Source: Phycisphaerales bacterium (GTDB taxonomy: Bacteria > Planctomycetota > Phycisphaerae > Phycisphaerales > UBA1924). From it: a stretch of DNA of 64,000 nucleotides. The notes below the pieces were generated by a model. That model was not told the DNA's origin. It ran no database searches and was given only the letters and a program-made list of their open reading frames with translations. Of this stretch, positions 41,888 through 49,963 are shown one piece after another. The stretch lies in assembly GCA_020847175.1 (NCBI GenBank), contig JADLCM010000016.1, forward strand, positions 61,169 to 125,168. Direction: 5' to 3'. The first letter of the stretch is position 1. Each line of letters opens with the position of its first letter. The translations under genes were made by a program, and so were the position numbers.

Positions 41888-44311
41888 ATGTTGTTCGTGA
41901 GTTCACGGTACTTATCAGACCGAGGCTGGCGCATCGTCGCACGTATTCTGGCCGCGGCGCTCTGCCTGATCGCTCTGCCTGCGCGGGCGCAGCAGGGTGT
42001 GCAGCTCGCGGTGGAGTGTTTCGGCTTGGGCAACGCGTGGCGGCCCGGGAGCTGGGCGCCTGTTCGCGTCAGGGTGGATGACCCGTCGCCGACGCCGCGT
42101 GAGCTCGTGATCGCCATGACCGCGTGGGACCCCGACGGCGACAAACCCGAAAGCCTGCAGGTGATCGCGTCCGGCGGCGGCTCACGCGAGGTATGGCTTT
42201 ACGCCCGCCTGCCCGCCGACCGGGGGAACTGGACCACGCGGATCTCTGCCTATCGGGCCGCGCCCACGGACGATCCCGACGAGCCGGTGCGCGCCGGGCG
42301 GCTCGAGGCCGAGGTGCTGTTCTCGCCCGCCACCAGCGCCACGCCCACCGGAATCCCCCAGGCCATGCTCGCGGAGGACGGGTTCATTGCCGTCGTGGGC
42401 CGGCGCCCGATCGGGCTGGACCAGTATCGAAGTGCCCTCGCGAGCTCATCGGCCCCCGAGTTGACGTGGTCGGTGCTCGGGCATGAGCGCACCAAGGTGG
42501 TGTGGCAGCTGCGCCCCCAGGATATTCCCGACCGTTGGATGGGGCTCTCCTGCCTGAGCACGCTCGTGTGGGCAGGCGAAGACCCTGGCGCCCTCGGCAC
42601 GGAGCGTCCAAGGGCCATCGCCGAGTGGGTGCGGCGCGGCGGGCACCTCGTGATCGTCGTCCCGGAGTCGGCCCAGGGGTGGACCAACCCCCGCTCAAAC
42701 CCGTTGTACGACCTGCTCCCCAAGGTTGCGATCACGCGGCGAACTGACGCGGTGGATGTGACGCCCCTCCTGCCGCTCTTGACGGGAACGGAGAAGACCG
42801 ACCGGGAAACCCGCGTCGTGGTGCACGACCTGCCCTCGATCGCTGCGGCGGAGCCGTGGGAAGCGATGCCGATTCTCGCGGACCCCTCGGGCGCCGTGCT
42901 CGTCTCGAGACGGCTGGTCGGGCAGGGGATGGTCACGCTGGTCGGCATCAACCTGATGGATGCTCGCGTGGCGACGCTGGTGCGGGCCGAGTATTTCTGG
43001 AACCGTGTGCTCGGGCGGCGCGGCGACTACAAAGACCCCGGAGAGTTCGCCGGCCTGAGAGGCGTGGGGAACTGGAACCTGCACAACCGGCGCGCATTCT
43101 GGATTGACCAGGACCTTCCCGAGCTTGTCGTCAAGCAAGGGCGCTCGGCGGTGGGGCTCTTTGCGGGCGTGGTGGTGTTCGCCGCGTACTGGCTCGTCGC
43201 GGCGCCTCTCTCGTACGCGGTGCTCGGGCGGATGCGGATGCGGCATCATGCGTGGCTGGCCTTCGTCGCGAGCGCGGCCGCATTCACGGTGCTCGCGTGG
43301 ACGAGCGCTGCGGCCATCCGCCCCAAGCGCCCCGAGGCGACGCATCTCACATACATCGACCACGTCTTCGGGCAGGGGGTGCAGCGCACTCGCTCCTGGG
43401 CGAGCATTCTTCTCCCCTGGTACGGCAGTGCGCGCGTGGGGGTGCGCGGCGAAGAGGACTTCCACAACGTCATCGCGCCCTGGGAGTCGCGCACCGCCCC
43501 CCCGGGGCGCAGTTTTCCCGACGCGCGGGCCTATGCCTTCGATGCCGGATCGCCCTCGGCCTTGAGCGTCCCGGCGCGGGCGACCGTCAAGCAGTTCACG
43601 GCATTCTGGGCCGGCCCCCCGCTGGACGGCTGGGGGATGCCCCGCCCGGTGCTCGGCAAGGGAGAGACGGGCGTGCCGGCACTCGGGCTCGGCGCCGGCG
43701 ACAAGCCCTCGGGCGTGCTGCGGCACAACTTGCCCGCGACGCTGGAGGGTGTGGTCGTGATCGTGTGTTCTGGCCAGCGGCCCATTTCGGCAGACTCGGC
43801 GCCGCGTGCCTCCCCCTCGTTCGCGTCGGCGTACAGCCTGCCCGACTGGGCGCCCGGCGAAGACCTTGACCTTGCGAAGCTCTCCGATGGCTCTTCGGCC
43901 CCGGTTTTTACTGAGTACCTGAGCCGGGTGATCCCGCCGCCTCGCGGTCTGCGCGGGCTCACGCTCGATGAAGATCGCCTGACGGGCGACATGACGCAGC
44001 GGTTGTACGCGCTCGGGTTCTTCTCGCTGCTCGATCCGCCCCTGTTCGACGCCTCCGGCAGCGATCGCGCGCTCATGCGTCGCTGGGACGTGCACGACTT
44101 GGACCTGTCGCGGTGGCTGACGCAGCCGTGCATCATCGTGCTGGGCACGCTGGAGGGGGCGCCCGGCTCGCCGTCGCCGACTCCATTCACGCTCGGCCCG
44201 TCCGAGTCGCCGCGCCCGGTGGTGACGCGCGGGCGCACGATCGTGCGATGGATCTACCCGTTGCCGCCCCGTCCGCCCGAGTGGGCGGCAGCAGCGCCGG
44301 GCAGGCCGTGA
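41888..44311 (+). CDS. Large membrane-anchored protein of unknown function, ABC-linked
   Basis: An 807-residue protein. The start MLFVSSRYLSDRGWRIVARI leads to a signal peptide ending ALPARAQQ. Residues about 40-420 form an external or periplasmic part; it includes RPRAIAEWVRRGGHLVIVVP, which resembles the class I glutamine-amidotransferase-like fold used in membrane proteins of batch/gliding-type clusters, without a visible catalytic Cys. Two membrane helices (FAGVVVFAAYWLVAAPLSYAV and LAFVASAAAFTVLAWTSAA) follow near 425-470, then a soluble C-terminal half. It lies 44 bp before an ABC ATPase gene on the same strand and probably works with it. An alternative start is the GTG three codons later. 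Confidence 0.6.
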   Translation: MLFVSSRYLSDRGWRIVARILAAALCLIALPARAQQGVQLAVECFGLGNAWRPGSWAPVRVRVDDPSPTPRELVIAMTAWDPDGDKPESLQVIASGGGSREVWLYARLPADRGNWTTRISAYRAAPTDDPDEPVRAGRLEAEVLFSPATSATPTGIPQAMLAEDGFIAVVGRRPIGLDQYRSALASSSAPELTWSVLGHERTKVVWQLRPQDIPDRWMGLSCLSTLVWAGEDPGALGTERPRAIAEWVRRGGHLVIVVPESAQGWTNPRSNPLYDLLPKVAITRRTDAVDVTPLLPLLTGTEKTDRETRVVVHDLPSIAAAEPWEAMPILADPSGAVLVSRRLVGQGMVTLVGINLMDARVATLVRAEYFWNRVLGRRGDYKDPGEFAGLRGVGNWNLHNRRAFWIDQDLPELVVKQGRSAVGLFAGVVVFAAYWLVAAPLSYAVLGRMRMRHHAWLAFVASAAAFTVLAWTSAAAIRPKRPEATHLTYIDHVFGQGVQRTRSWASILLPWYGSARVGVRGEEDFHNVIAPWESRTAPPGRSFPDARAYAFDAGSPSALSVPARATVKQFTAFWAGPPLDGWGMPRPVLGKGETGVPALGLGAGDKPSGVLRHNLPATLEGVVVIVCSGQRPISADSAPRASPSFASAYSLPDWAPGEDLDLAKLSDGSSAPVFTEYLSRVIPPPRGLRGLTLDEDRLTGDMTQRLYALGFFSLLDPPLFDASGSDRALMRRWDVHDLDLSRWLTQPCIIVLGTLEGAPGSPSPTPFTLGPSESPRPVVTRGRTIVRWIYPLPPRPPEWAAAAPGRP

Positions 44312-44355
44312 GGCGCGGTCCGGTGGTTCCGATTCACCCCCCTCGAGAAGGCCGC

Positions 44356-45321
44356 ATGACAACGATGATCCAGACAACGAATCTCACCAAGCGCTACGGC
44401 GAGCTCGTGGCGCTGAACAATCTCAACCTGGCCATTGAGCAGGGCGATTGCTTCGGCTTCATCGGCCCCAACGGTGCGGGCAAGACGACCACCATCAAGA
44501 TTCTGGCGACGCTGCTCAAGCCCACCAGCGGGCAGGCCCAGATTGACGGCCTGACGATCGGGTATCAGAACCGCAAGATCCGGCCGCTCATCGGGTACGT
44601 CCCCGACTTCATGGGCGCGTACGAGGACATGGTGGTGACGGAGTACCTGGAGTTCTTCGCCGCAACGTACGGCATCCACGGGAGCGCCCGGCGCAAGGTG
44701 GTGGGTGACGTGCTGGAGCTCACCGACCTCGGCTACAAGGCCACGGCGGAGGTCAACAGTCTCTCGCGGGGGATGCAGCAGCGCCTTTCAATCGCCCGCG
44801 TGCTCCTGCACGACCCGAAGGTGCTGCTCATGGACGAGCCCGCGAGCGGCCTCGACCCCCGCGCGCGGATTGAAATCCGCGAACTGCTCAAGGAACTCAA
44901 GCGGATGGGCAAGACCATCCTCATCTCCAGCCACATCTTGCCCGAGCTTGCGGAGATCTGCAACGTGGTGGGCATCATCGAGCGCGGCCAACTCCTGTTT
45001 TCCGGCTCCGTCGCGCAGGCCCTCCGCAAGGCCCGGGTGGGACACACCTTGCATGTCGCGGTCGAGGCCCGGTCTGCCGACGCGGCGGCCCTGTTGCAGA
45101 AAGTGCCCGGCGTCGTCAAGCTCCAGCTCGTTGAAGAGACCACCATCGCCGGTCTCGGCCGCCCGACCATGCACATCACCTACGAGGATGCCCCCGGGCG
45201 CAGCCACGCCGATCTGCCGAGCGTGCTCATCAACAACGGCTTCAGGGTGCTCAAGTTTGACGAAGAGCCCGTCAACCTCGAGACCGCTTTCATGCGGCTG
45301 ACGAAGGGGCTGGTGCAATAG
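44356..45321 (+). CDS. ABC transporter ATP-binding protein
   Basis: A 321-residue ATPase subunit. Walker A GPNGAGKTTT is near residue 36, Q-loop in IGYVPDFMG, signature NSLSRGMQQRLSIA, Walker B VLLMDEPASGLDP and the switch His in ILISSHILPEL. A C-terminal extension of about 100 residues (HTLHVAVEARSADA...) is typical of ABC-2 type drug or gliding exporters (CcmA/GldA style). The ATG has an A/G-rich stretch (GAGAAGG) upstream. No permease follows on the same strand; it may pair with the preceding membrane protein or a distant ABC-2 permease. Confidence 0.93.
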   Translation: MTTMIQTTNLTKRYGELVALNNLNLAIEQGDCFGFIGPNGAGKTTTIKILATLLKPTSGQAQIDGLTIGYQNRKIRPLIGYVPDFMGAYEDMVVTEYLEFFAATYGIHGSARRKVVGDVLELTDLGYKATAEVNSLSRGMQQRLSIARVLLHDPKVLLMDEPASGLDPRARIEIRELLKELKRMGKTILISSHILPELAEICNVVGIIERGQLLFSGSVAQALRKARVGHTLHVAVEARSADAAALLQKVPGVVKLQLVEETTIAGLGRPTMHITYEDAPGRSHADLPSVLINNGFRVLKFDEEPVNLETAFMRLTKGLVQ

Positions 45322-45376
45322 TGGGGCCGCAGGGGTCAGGTGTGACTTGGCACGCCTGACGATGAAGGAGGCTTAA

Positions 45377-45669
45377 GTGCCAGACGATCGAAGCCATCGC
45401 CCGGAAGCTGCGAGTCGATTACCGCTCTCCAAACTCGCAGTCCCTCGTCAGCCCGGGCAAGGGTAGCGGCGCAAAGCGGATGATGAGTTCATCACGCTGC
45501 TCGCGTTCGCACGCGGCGGGTTGGCAGGCATGATCTCCATCCTCGCGTCGCTCTGGTTTGCCCGTGCATTCGGAGTGGCCGACTCACTCTGGACCGCCAC
45601 GATCGTTGCATCGCTTGCGTGCGTCGTCGTGGCCCTCGGGGGCCGCCCGCCCGGTCCACGGGCACACCG
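45377..45669 (+). pseudogene. Possible broken small membrane-protein gene
   Basis: A GTG at 45377 preceded by GGAGG (five bases between) opens a frame of 29 codons (VPDDRSHRPEAASRLPLSKL...) that ends at TAG 45464-45466. The same frame continues with protein-like sequence: DDEFITLLAFARGGLAGM, then ISILASLWFARAF and TATIVASLACVVVAL, which look like two membrane helices. It runs into the convergent GH95 gene without a stop. It could be a gene broken by the TAG and lacking its end, or two unrelated short frames. Family not recognised. Confidence 0.35.
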
Positions 45670-48147
45670 TCACGGCCCGATGCTGACCCGTTCTCCGGGC
45701 TTCAGGTCGAGCGCCCTGCGTGCGGCTTCTCCGGGTAGCCGCACGAACATCGGAAGCGGCTCAGGGAGTTCGGCGGATCGGCGCGTGATCGTCGCCTCAT
45801 TCAGGCGTCCGTCGTGCCAGGAGATGTCGATCTCGAACCCCCCCCGCGCCATCAACCCCCGCACCGAACCGTCCTGCCACGCACGCGGCAGCGCAGGCAG
45901 CAGGCTGATCGTCGGACCTTCTCCCGGCGCTTCGGCGTGGCTCTGAAGCAGCATCTCCGCGATGGCGGCGGTGAGCCCGAAGTTGCTGTCGATCTGGAAG
46001 GGCGGGTGCCCGCCGAAGAGATTCGGGTAGGTGCCGCCTCCGTTCCGGTAGTTGAACTCCGCGTCGGCGATCGGGCGGAGTGCATCGCGAACGAGTTTTT
46101 CGGCGCGGTCACCATCACCGAGCCGCGCCCACTGGCACGCCTTCCATGCCATGCTCCAGCCGGTGCTCCGGTCGCCCCGCGCTTCGAGTGTGGCCCGCGC
46201 CGCCGCCGCGAGCGCCGGCGTGCCGAAGCGCGTGATCTCGTTCCCCGGGTGCAGGCCGTACAGGTGCGAGATGTGCCGGTGGGTGGGTTCCGGCTCCTGG
46301 TAGGGCTCAAGCCACTCCTGCAGCCGACCGTCCGGCCCGGTCACGGTGGGGGCCAGGCGGTCCCGCGTGCGTTCCAGTTCCGCCGCGAAGTCACGATCCA
46401 CGCCGAGAATCGCCGCCGCCCGGGCCGTGTTCCCGAAGAGCTCGCGGAGCAACTGCTGATCGACCGTGGGTCCGAGACAGGTGTGCGCCACCTGCCCATC
46501 GGGCATGCGAAAAGAGTTCTCCGGCGAGTTGGACGGCCCGGTCACGCGCAGGCCCGAACCTGGAAGTTCGACGAGCACCGAACTGTAGAACGCGCTGGCT
46601 CCGCGCAGGGTTGGGTAGACCCTACGCAGGTACGCGCGGTCGCCGGAGTAGAGATAGTGGTCCCAAAGGTGGCTGCACAGCCATGCGCCCCCCGTCATTG
46701 TTGAGCCCCACGACGCCTGCTCCCCGGGCGCGGTGAACCCCCAGACATTCGTGACCACATGCACGACCCATCCCGGCGCGTTGTAGTACGCGCGGGCGGT
46801 GCGCTCCCCGGGTCGGACGAGGCTCTCAATCAGGCTCGCAAGCGGCGCATGGCATTCACTCAGCGCCGCGACATCGACCGGCCAGTAGTTCATCTGCGCG
46901 TTGATGTTCGCGTGATAGTCCCCGTTCCAGGGGGTCTGCAGCTCCTCCGCCCACAGCCCCTGGAGGTTGGCGGGCAGCCCCCCCGCGCGCGATGAGCTCA
47001 GCAGCAGGTACCGACCGAACCGGAACACCAGGGCCGCCAGCGCGGGGTCCGGCGCTCCCGCCGCCTGCGCCAGCAGTCGCGACTGCGCCGACCCCGCAGG
47101 CGGCGTGCCCAGGTCGAGCCGCACCCGGCCTTCGATGGCCTGATAGTCCGCTCGGTGTCGGCCCAGCAGTTGCTCCCAGCCGAGGGCCGCTGCGCCTTCC
47201 AGGTCCGCACGCACACGATCTCGGTACGCCCCCCCGGCATGGTCCCCCGCGATCGGGCCCGCGTAGTCAGTCCGCGCGGCGATGAGAATCACCGCCTCGC
47301 TCGTCCCCGCCATTGCGAGCGACTGTTCCGTCGGCGTGACGGCTCCCGGGGAGGTCAGGATCCGTACCCGCGCCTCAAATGCCGTTCCCCTTCCGCCGGC
47401 GCCGTCGTTCAGCGCGCCCTCCATGACGAGGTCGGTCCCGTCGAGGCGCACCGCGGCGCGCTCGGGCCGGCTGAGCACCACGCGAAAGCGCAGCCCGCCA
47501 GGGTCGTCGGTCGCGACGCGGCACGCGATGACGCGATCCGGAAACGAGGCAATGACCTGCCGCGTCCACACGTGCCCATCCGCGCCGAACTGCGTGACCG
47601 CCTGGCCCTGCGCCAGGTCGAGCCAACGTTCGTAGTGGTCCGCCGCCAGCCCCGTCGAATCGCGAGGCGGGACATCCGGCACCAGCGACAGCGTTCCCAG
47701 CACCTGATAGCACCCGAACGGGCCGTCCTTTCCTTGCCCGAGCGAGCTGCCCGGCCCGTCACAGGTGAAGGTCTCGTTGACCAGGCGTTCTGCATCGGCG
47801 TTGCGGCCCGCGAGCAGCAGATCGACGATCTCCCCGCGCTTCCTCCATGCGCCTTCGCGGTTCTGGTCCAGCGTCCGCCCCGACCACATCGACTGCTCGT
47901 TGAGCACGATCCGCGTCGCGAATGTGCCTCCGAAATCCATGGCCCCGAGCCGTCCGTTGCCGAGCGGGCAACTCTCCGTGAATCGGGTCGCCGGACGATC
48001 AAAGAACACCGCGTCGCGCGCCGCCGGCGCCGGGAGCGGCGGCGAGCCGGCAAGCATGATCAGGACAAGCAGCACCTGGAGCAACCTTCCCCCCCAATCT
48101 GCGCCTCGGCCGCATCCCCGGCCGGTGCGCGCCCGCTCAACCTTCAT
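45670..48147 (-). CDS. Glycoside hydrolase family 95 protein (alpha-L-fucosidase-like)
   Basis: An 825-residue secreted GH95 enzyme; characterised members remove alpha-1,2-L-fucose (or L-galactose) from glycans by inversion. Family hallmarks in order: [18 protein letters not shown] and [10 protein letters not shown] at the N-terminal domain, [58 protein letters not shown] and [18 protein letters not shown] near the end. The N terminus has a basic stretch and a hydrophobic segment ([21 protein letters not shown]) fitting a signal peptide. Its ATG lies 11 bp inside the end of the reverse-transcriptase gene, so the two are probably translationally coupled. Confidence 0.92.
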   Translation of the reverse strand: MKVERARTGRGCGRGADWGGRLLQVLLVLIMLAGSPPLPAPAARDAVFFDRPATRFTESCPLGNGRLGAMDFGGTFATRIVLNEQSMWSGRTLDQNREGAWRKRGEIVDLLLAGRNADAERLVNETFTCDGPGSSLGQGKDGPFGCYQVLGTLSLVPDVPPRDSTGLAADHYERWLDLAQGQAVTQFGADGHVWTRQVIASFPDRVIACRVATDDPGGLRFRVVLSRPERAAVRLDGTDLVMEGALNDGAGGRGTAFEARVRILTSPGAVTPTEQSLAMAGTSEAVILIAARTDYAGPIAGDHAGGAYRDRVRADLEGAAALGWEQLLGRHRADYQAIEGRVRLDLGTPPAGSAQSRLLAQAAGAPDPALAALVFRFGRYLLLSSSRAGGLPANLQGLWAEELQTPWNGDYHANINAQMNYWPVDVAALSECHAPLASLIESLVRPGERTARAYYNAPGWVVHVVTNVWGFTAPGEQASWGSTMTGGAWLCSHLWDHYLYSGDRAYLRRVYPTLRGASAFYSSVLVELPGSGLRVTGPSNSPENSFRMPDGQVAHTCLGPTVDQQLLRELFGNTARAAAILGVDRDFAAELERTRDRLAPTVTGPDGRLQEWLEPYQEPEPTHRHISHLYGLHPGNEITRFGTPALAAAARATLEARGDRSTGWSMAWKACQWARLGDGDRAEKLVRDALRPIADAEFNYRNGGGTYPNLFGGHPPFQIDSNFGLTAAIAEMLLQSHAEAPGEGPTISLLPALPRAWQDGSVRGLMARGGFEIDISWHDGRLNEATITRRSAELPEPLPMFVRLPGEAARRALDLKPGERVSIGP

Positions 48148-49192
48148 CCGCGATCGTGCCGTCGTCGTTCACGCCGCGGTCGATCATGGCTTCGTACGCC
48201 CTCCAGCCCGCCAGCTGCGTCGGAGTGAGGGTTGCCGCGCGGCCTGTGCGGAGGTGGTGTTCCACGGCGCGCAGCCAGTGCCGCGTATCGCGGGCCAGGC
48301 TCACGCCGTCATTGACGACGATGCCCGTGACGGTCTGACGCTGGTGCGTGCGCCGGAGGTGAAGCGTCTTGCGCCAGTGGATCTCGTAACCGAAGTCGAT
48401 CAGCGCATCGCGCGTGATGCCGATGATCGAGTTCAAGATCGACGCGTCGTCCTCGTCCATCGAGAAGGTCATGTCGTCCGCGTAGCGCGTGTACCGGGCG
48501 CCGACCGAGTCCGCCAGGGCGTGCAGGCTCGCATCCAGCCGATAGTTCACCAGGTTGGCCAGGCGAGGGCTGGTGGGCGCGCCCTGCGGCAGGCCGCCGC
48601 GCAGCGTTGTCAGTTCAGTCAGGCGGGCCGCGCTCGCCTCGTCCCATCCGAAGCGCCGGTAGAACCCGAGCACGCGCTCGGCGCGAGTCGCCCCGAAGAA
48701 GTTCCGGATATCCATCTTGACGATGACCGCGGAATCCACGTGCACCGACGCGTTGGTCACCACCGAACGCCCCCGCTCAAAGCCGTGTGCCGCGCCGTGA
48801 GACGGGATTCCCCCGAGCACCCGGCGCAGAATGGCCCTCTGCACGCGCGCGGTGGATTCATCAGGAGCATCAATGCGCCGCGGTCTGCCGTTGCGCTTGG
48901 TGATCGTGAACGTGCGGTACCCGGGCTCGACCGTGAGCGGATCGATGCCCGGTCCGGCGCATCGGCGCGCGAGTTCGTCCAGGCCGAACCGGGCCGCGCC
49001 GATCCCCGCATCACGCCCGTCGCGGTGGGGGGCCCGGGAACGCCGCAACGGGCTTCGGCGTGCCGCGCCCGCGGCATCTTCCACGCCCCCGGGCACGCCG
49101 CCGGCGGCGTTCGACCGCGCGGCCGGACTCTCGAACGCCGCGAACGGGTCAGGCGGGGCAAGCTTTTTCTTGAGCCATCGAAACAAGCCCAT
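48137..49192 (-). CDS. Retron-type reverse transcriptase
   Basis: A 351-residue reverse transcriptase of the retron group. After a low-complexity N-terminal region (about 1-80, rich in Ala, Arg and Gly) the RT domain begins with the [19 protein letters not shown] block. Retron signatures: NASVH (147-151), the NAxxH motif; MDIRNFF with the first catalytic Asp; [14 protein letters not shown] (QGAPTSP at 203-209); [11 protein letters not shown] with YADD at 237-240; and TVTGIVVND with VTG at 288-290. Group II intron RTs and DGR RTs lack NAxxH and VTG together. No maturase or endonuclease domain is fused. A retron RT copies part of a neighbouring structured RNA into a branched RNA-DNA hybrid (msDNA). 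The only plausible place for that RNA is the 276-bp spacer upstream. The gene overlaps GH95 by 11 bp. No known retron effector is adjacent. Confidence 0.9.
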   Translation of the reverse strand: MGLFRWLKKKLAPPDPFAAFESPAARSNAAGGVPGGVEDAAGAARRSPLRRSRAPHRDGRDAGIGAARFGLDELARRCAGPGIDPLTVEPGYRTFTITKRNGRPRRIDAPDESTARVQRAILRRVLGGIPSHGAAHGFERGRSVVTNASVHVDSAVIVKMDIRNFFGATRAERVLGFYRRFGWDEASAARLTELTTLRGGLPQGAPTSPRLANLVNYRLDASLHALADSVGARYTRYADDMTFSMDEDDASILNSIIGITRDALIDFGYEIHWRKTLHLRRTHQRQTVTGIVVNDGVSLARDTRHWLRAVEHHLRTGRAATLTPTQLAGWRAYEAMIDRGVNDDGTIADEG

Positions 49193-49248
49193 GCGCGCAG
49201 TATGAGCCCGAGGGCTCCGCTATGCAACCATCGAGCTCACCCGGGCTG

Positions 49249-49262
49249 GACAGCAGCGTGCT
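49249..49262 (+). repeat. 14-bp direct repeat, copy 1
   Basis: GACAGCAGCGTGCT, also present at 49324-49337 in the same orientation, 75 bp apart start to start. Each copy is partly self-complementary (AGCA/TGCT). The segment between the copies holds the perfect hairpin at 49282-49306. Confidence 0.9.
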
Positions 49263-49281
49263 AGAGTCGAAACCGCACGAA

Positions 49282-49306
49282 AAACGGGCGCAATTCGCGC
49301 CCGTTT
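49282..49306 (-). terminator. Perfect hairpin between phosphatase and RT genes (terminator or msd stem)
   Basis: AAACGGGCGC and GCGCCCGTTT pair over 10 bp around a 5-base loop. On the minus strand it is followed by TT (five T in a row including the stem), so it could terminate the phosphatase transcript. Equally it could be a stem of the retron RNA. If it is a terminator, the reverse transcriptase must have its own promoter in the remaining 90 bp. Confidence 0.55.
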
Positions 49307-49323
49307 CACCCTGCCTGCTGTGC

Positions 49324-49337
49324 GACAGCAGCGTGCT
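49324..49337 (+). repeat. 14-bp direct repeat, copy 2
   Basis: GACAGCAGCGTGCT, identical to the copy at 49249-49262. Here the flank extends pairing: CTGCTGT-GCG-ACAGCAG (49315-49331) is a perfect 7-bp hairpin that competes with the CAGCA/TGCTG one. Confidence 0.9.
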
Positions 49338-49468
49338 GCCATCAAGGACACCATGCGGGTCCGGCCGGCGAAACACCGGTCTTACGCCCTGCATTCCGGG
49401 CGCCACCAGGGTGCCCGGATTCTGCCACAATCTTCGCGGGTGTGCAAGCGCGGGCCACCGCCCCCGGA

Positions 49469-49963
49469 TCATTCGCCGATCGTGCCCGCGCGCTCATCGT
49501 GGTCGAGCAACCACTCCAGCAGCCCCGCGCACGCCGGCTCGAGCAACTCAAAAACTCGCTCAAAGTCGCGCGCCGTGCCCGTGTACGGGTCCGGAACTTC
49601 GACCACCCCCGAGGGTCCGAACGACAGCATGAGCCGGATGCGTTCCGGTGCGGCCCCCGCGCGCGTCAGCCCTTCGACATTGGCCCGGTCCATCGCGATC
49701 AGCCAGTCAAACGCATCAAAGTCATCCGGGGGACGGATCTGTCGCGCCACGCTCAGCACCTCGACACCCCGCGCGGCCCCGACCGCGATTGATCGCGGGT
49801 CGGCCCGCTCGCCCTCGTGCCACCGGCCGAGGCCCGCAGAATCGACCCGGAACCGGCCCTCCACGCCGCGGGCCCGGGCCTGGTGCACGAAGATCGCCTC
49901 CGCCAACGGGCTTCGGCAGATGTTCCCAAGGCACACGAACAGCACGCTCACCGGCCGCGTCAC
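49469..49963 (-). CDS. Low-molecular-weight protein tyrosine phosphatase
   Basis: A 164-residue phosphatase. The active-site loop VCLGNICRSPLAE (Cys-X5-Arg) is near residue 10, and the general acid lies in PDPYTG near residue 130. In many bacteria such enzymes dephosphorylate tyrosine autokinases that control exopolysaccharide export; in others they reverse arginine phosphorylation. The GTG start has AGGAGG seven bases before it and overlaps the stop of the preceding gene as GTGA. It is the last gene of the series before the spacer upstream of the reverse transcriptase. Confidence 0.92.
   Translation of the reverse strand: MTRPVSVLFVCLGNICRSPLAEAIFVHQARARGVEGRFRVDSAGLGRWHEGERADPRSIAVGAARGVEVLSVARQIRPPDDFDAFDWLIAMDRANVEGLTRAGAAPERIRLMLSFGPSGVVEVPDPYTGTARDFERVFELLEPACAGLLEWLLDHDERAGTIGE

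Larger units (their letters stand above)
49193..49468 (-). ncRNA. Candidate retron ncRNA (msr-msd) region, boundaries undefined
   Basis: The spacer upstream of the reverse transcriptase contains, in minus-strand order, a CCGGGC/GCCCGG hairpin (49418-49396), the hairpin CAGCA-CGC-TGCTG, a perfect 10-bp hairpin (49306-49282), a second AGCA-CGC-TGCT hairpin and, just before the RT start, GAGCCC/GGGCTC (49217-49204). This density of stem-loops fits an msr-msd RNA. I searched by eye for the long a1/a2 pair that should close it and found none longer than 6 bp, so the limits, and even the existence, of the RNA are not established. Confidence 0.4.

Noticed and set aside
42695..44377. Minus-strand frame opposite the large membrane protein
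   Set aside because: No motif, Arg-rich, and the plus-strand gene has a signal peptide and membrane helices.
48137..49192. Group II intron or diversity-generating retroelement RT
   Set aside because: No maturase or endonuclease domain, no intron RNA features, and no variable-repeat/template pair; NAxxH and VTG point to a retron.
49193..49468. CRISPR array in the repeat-containing spacer
   Set aside because: Only two 14-bp copies, self-complementary and 75 bp apart; no third repeat and no cas genes.
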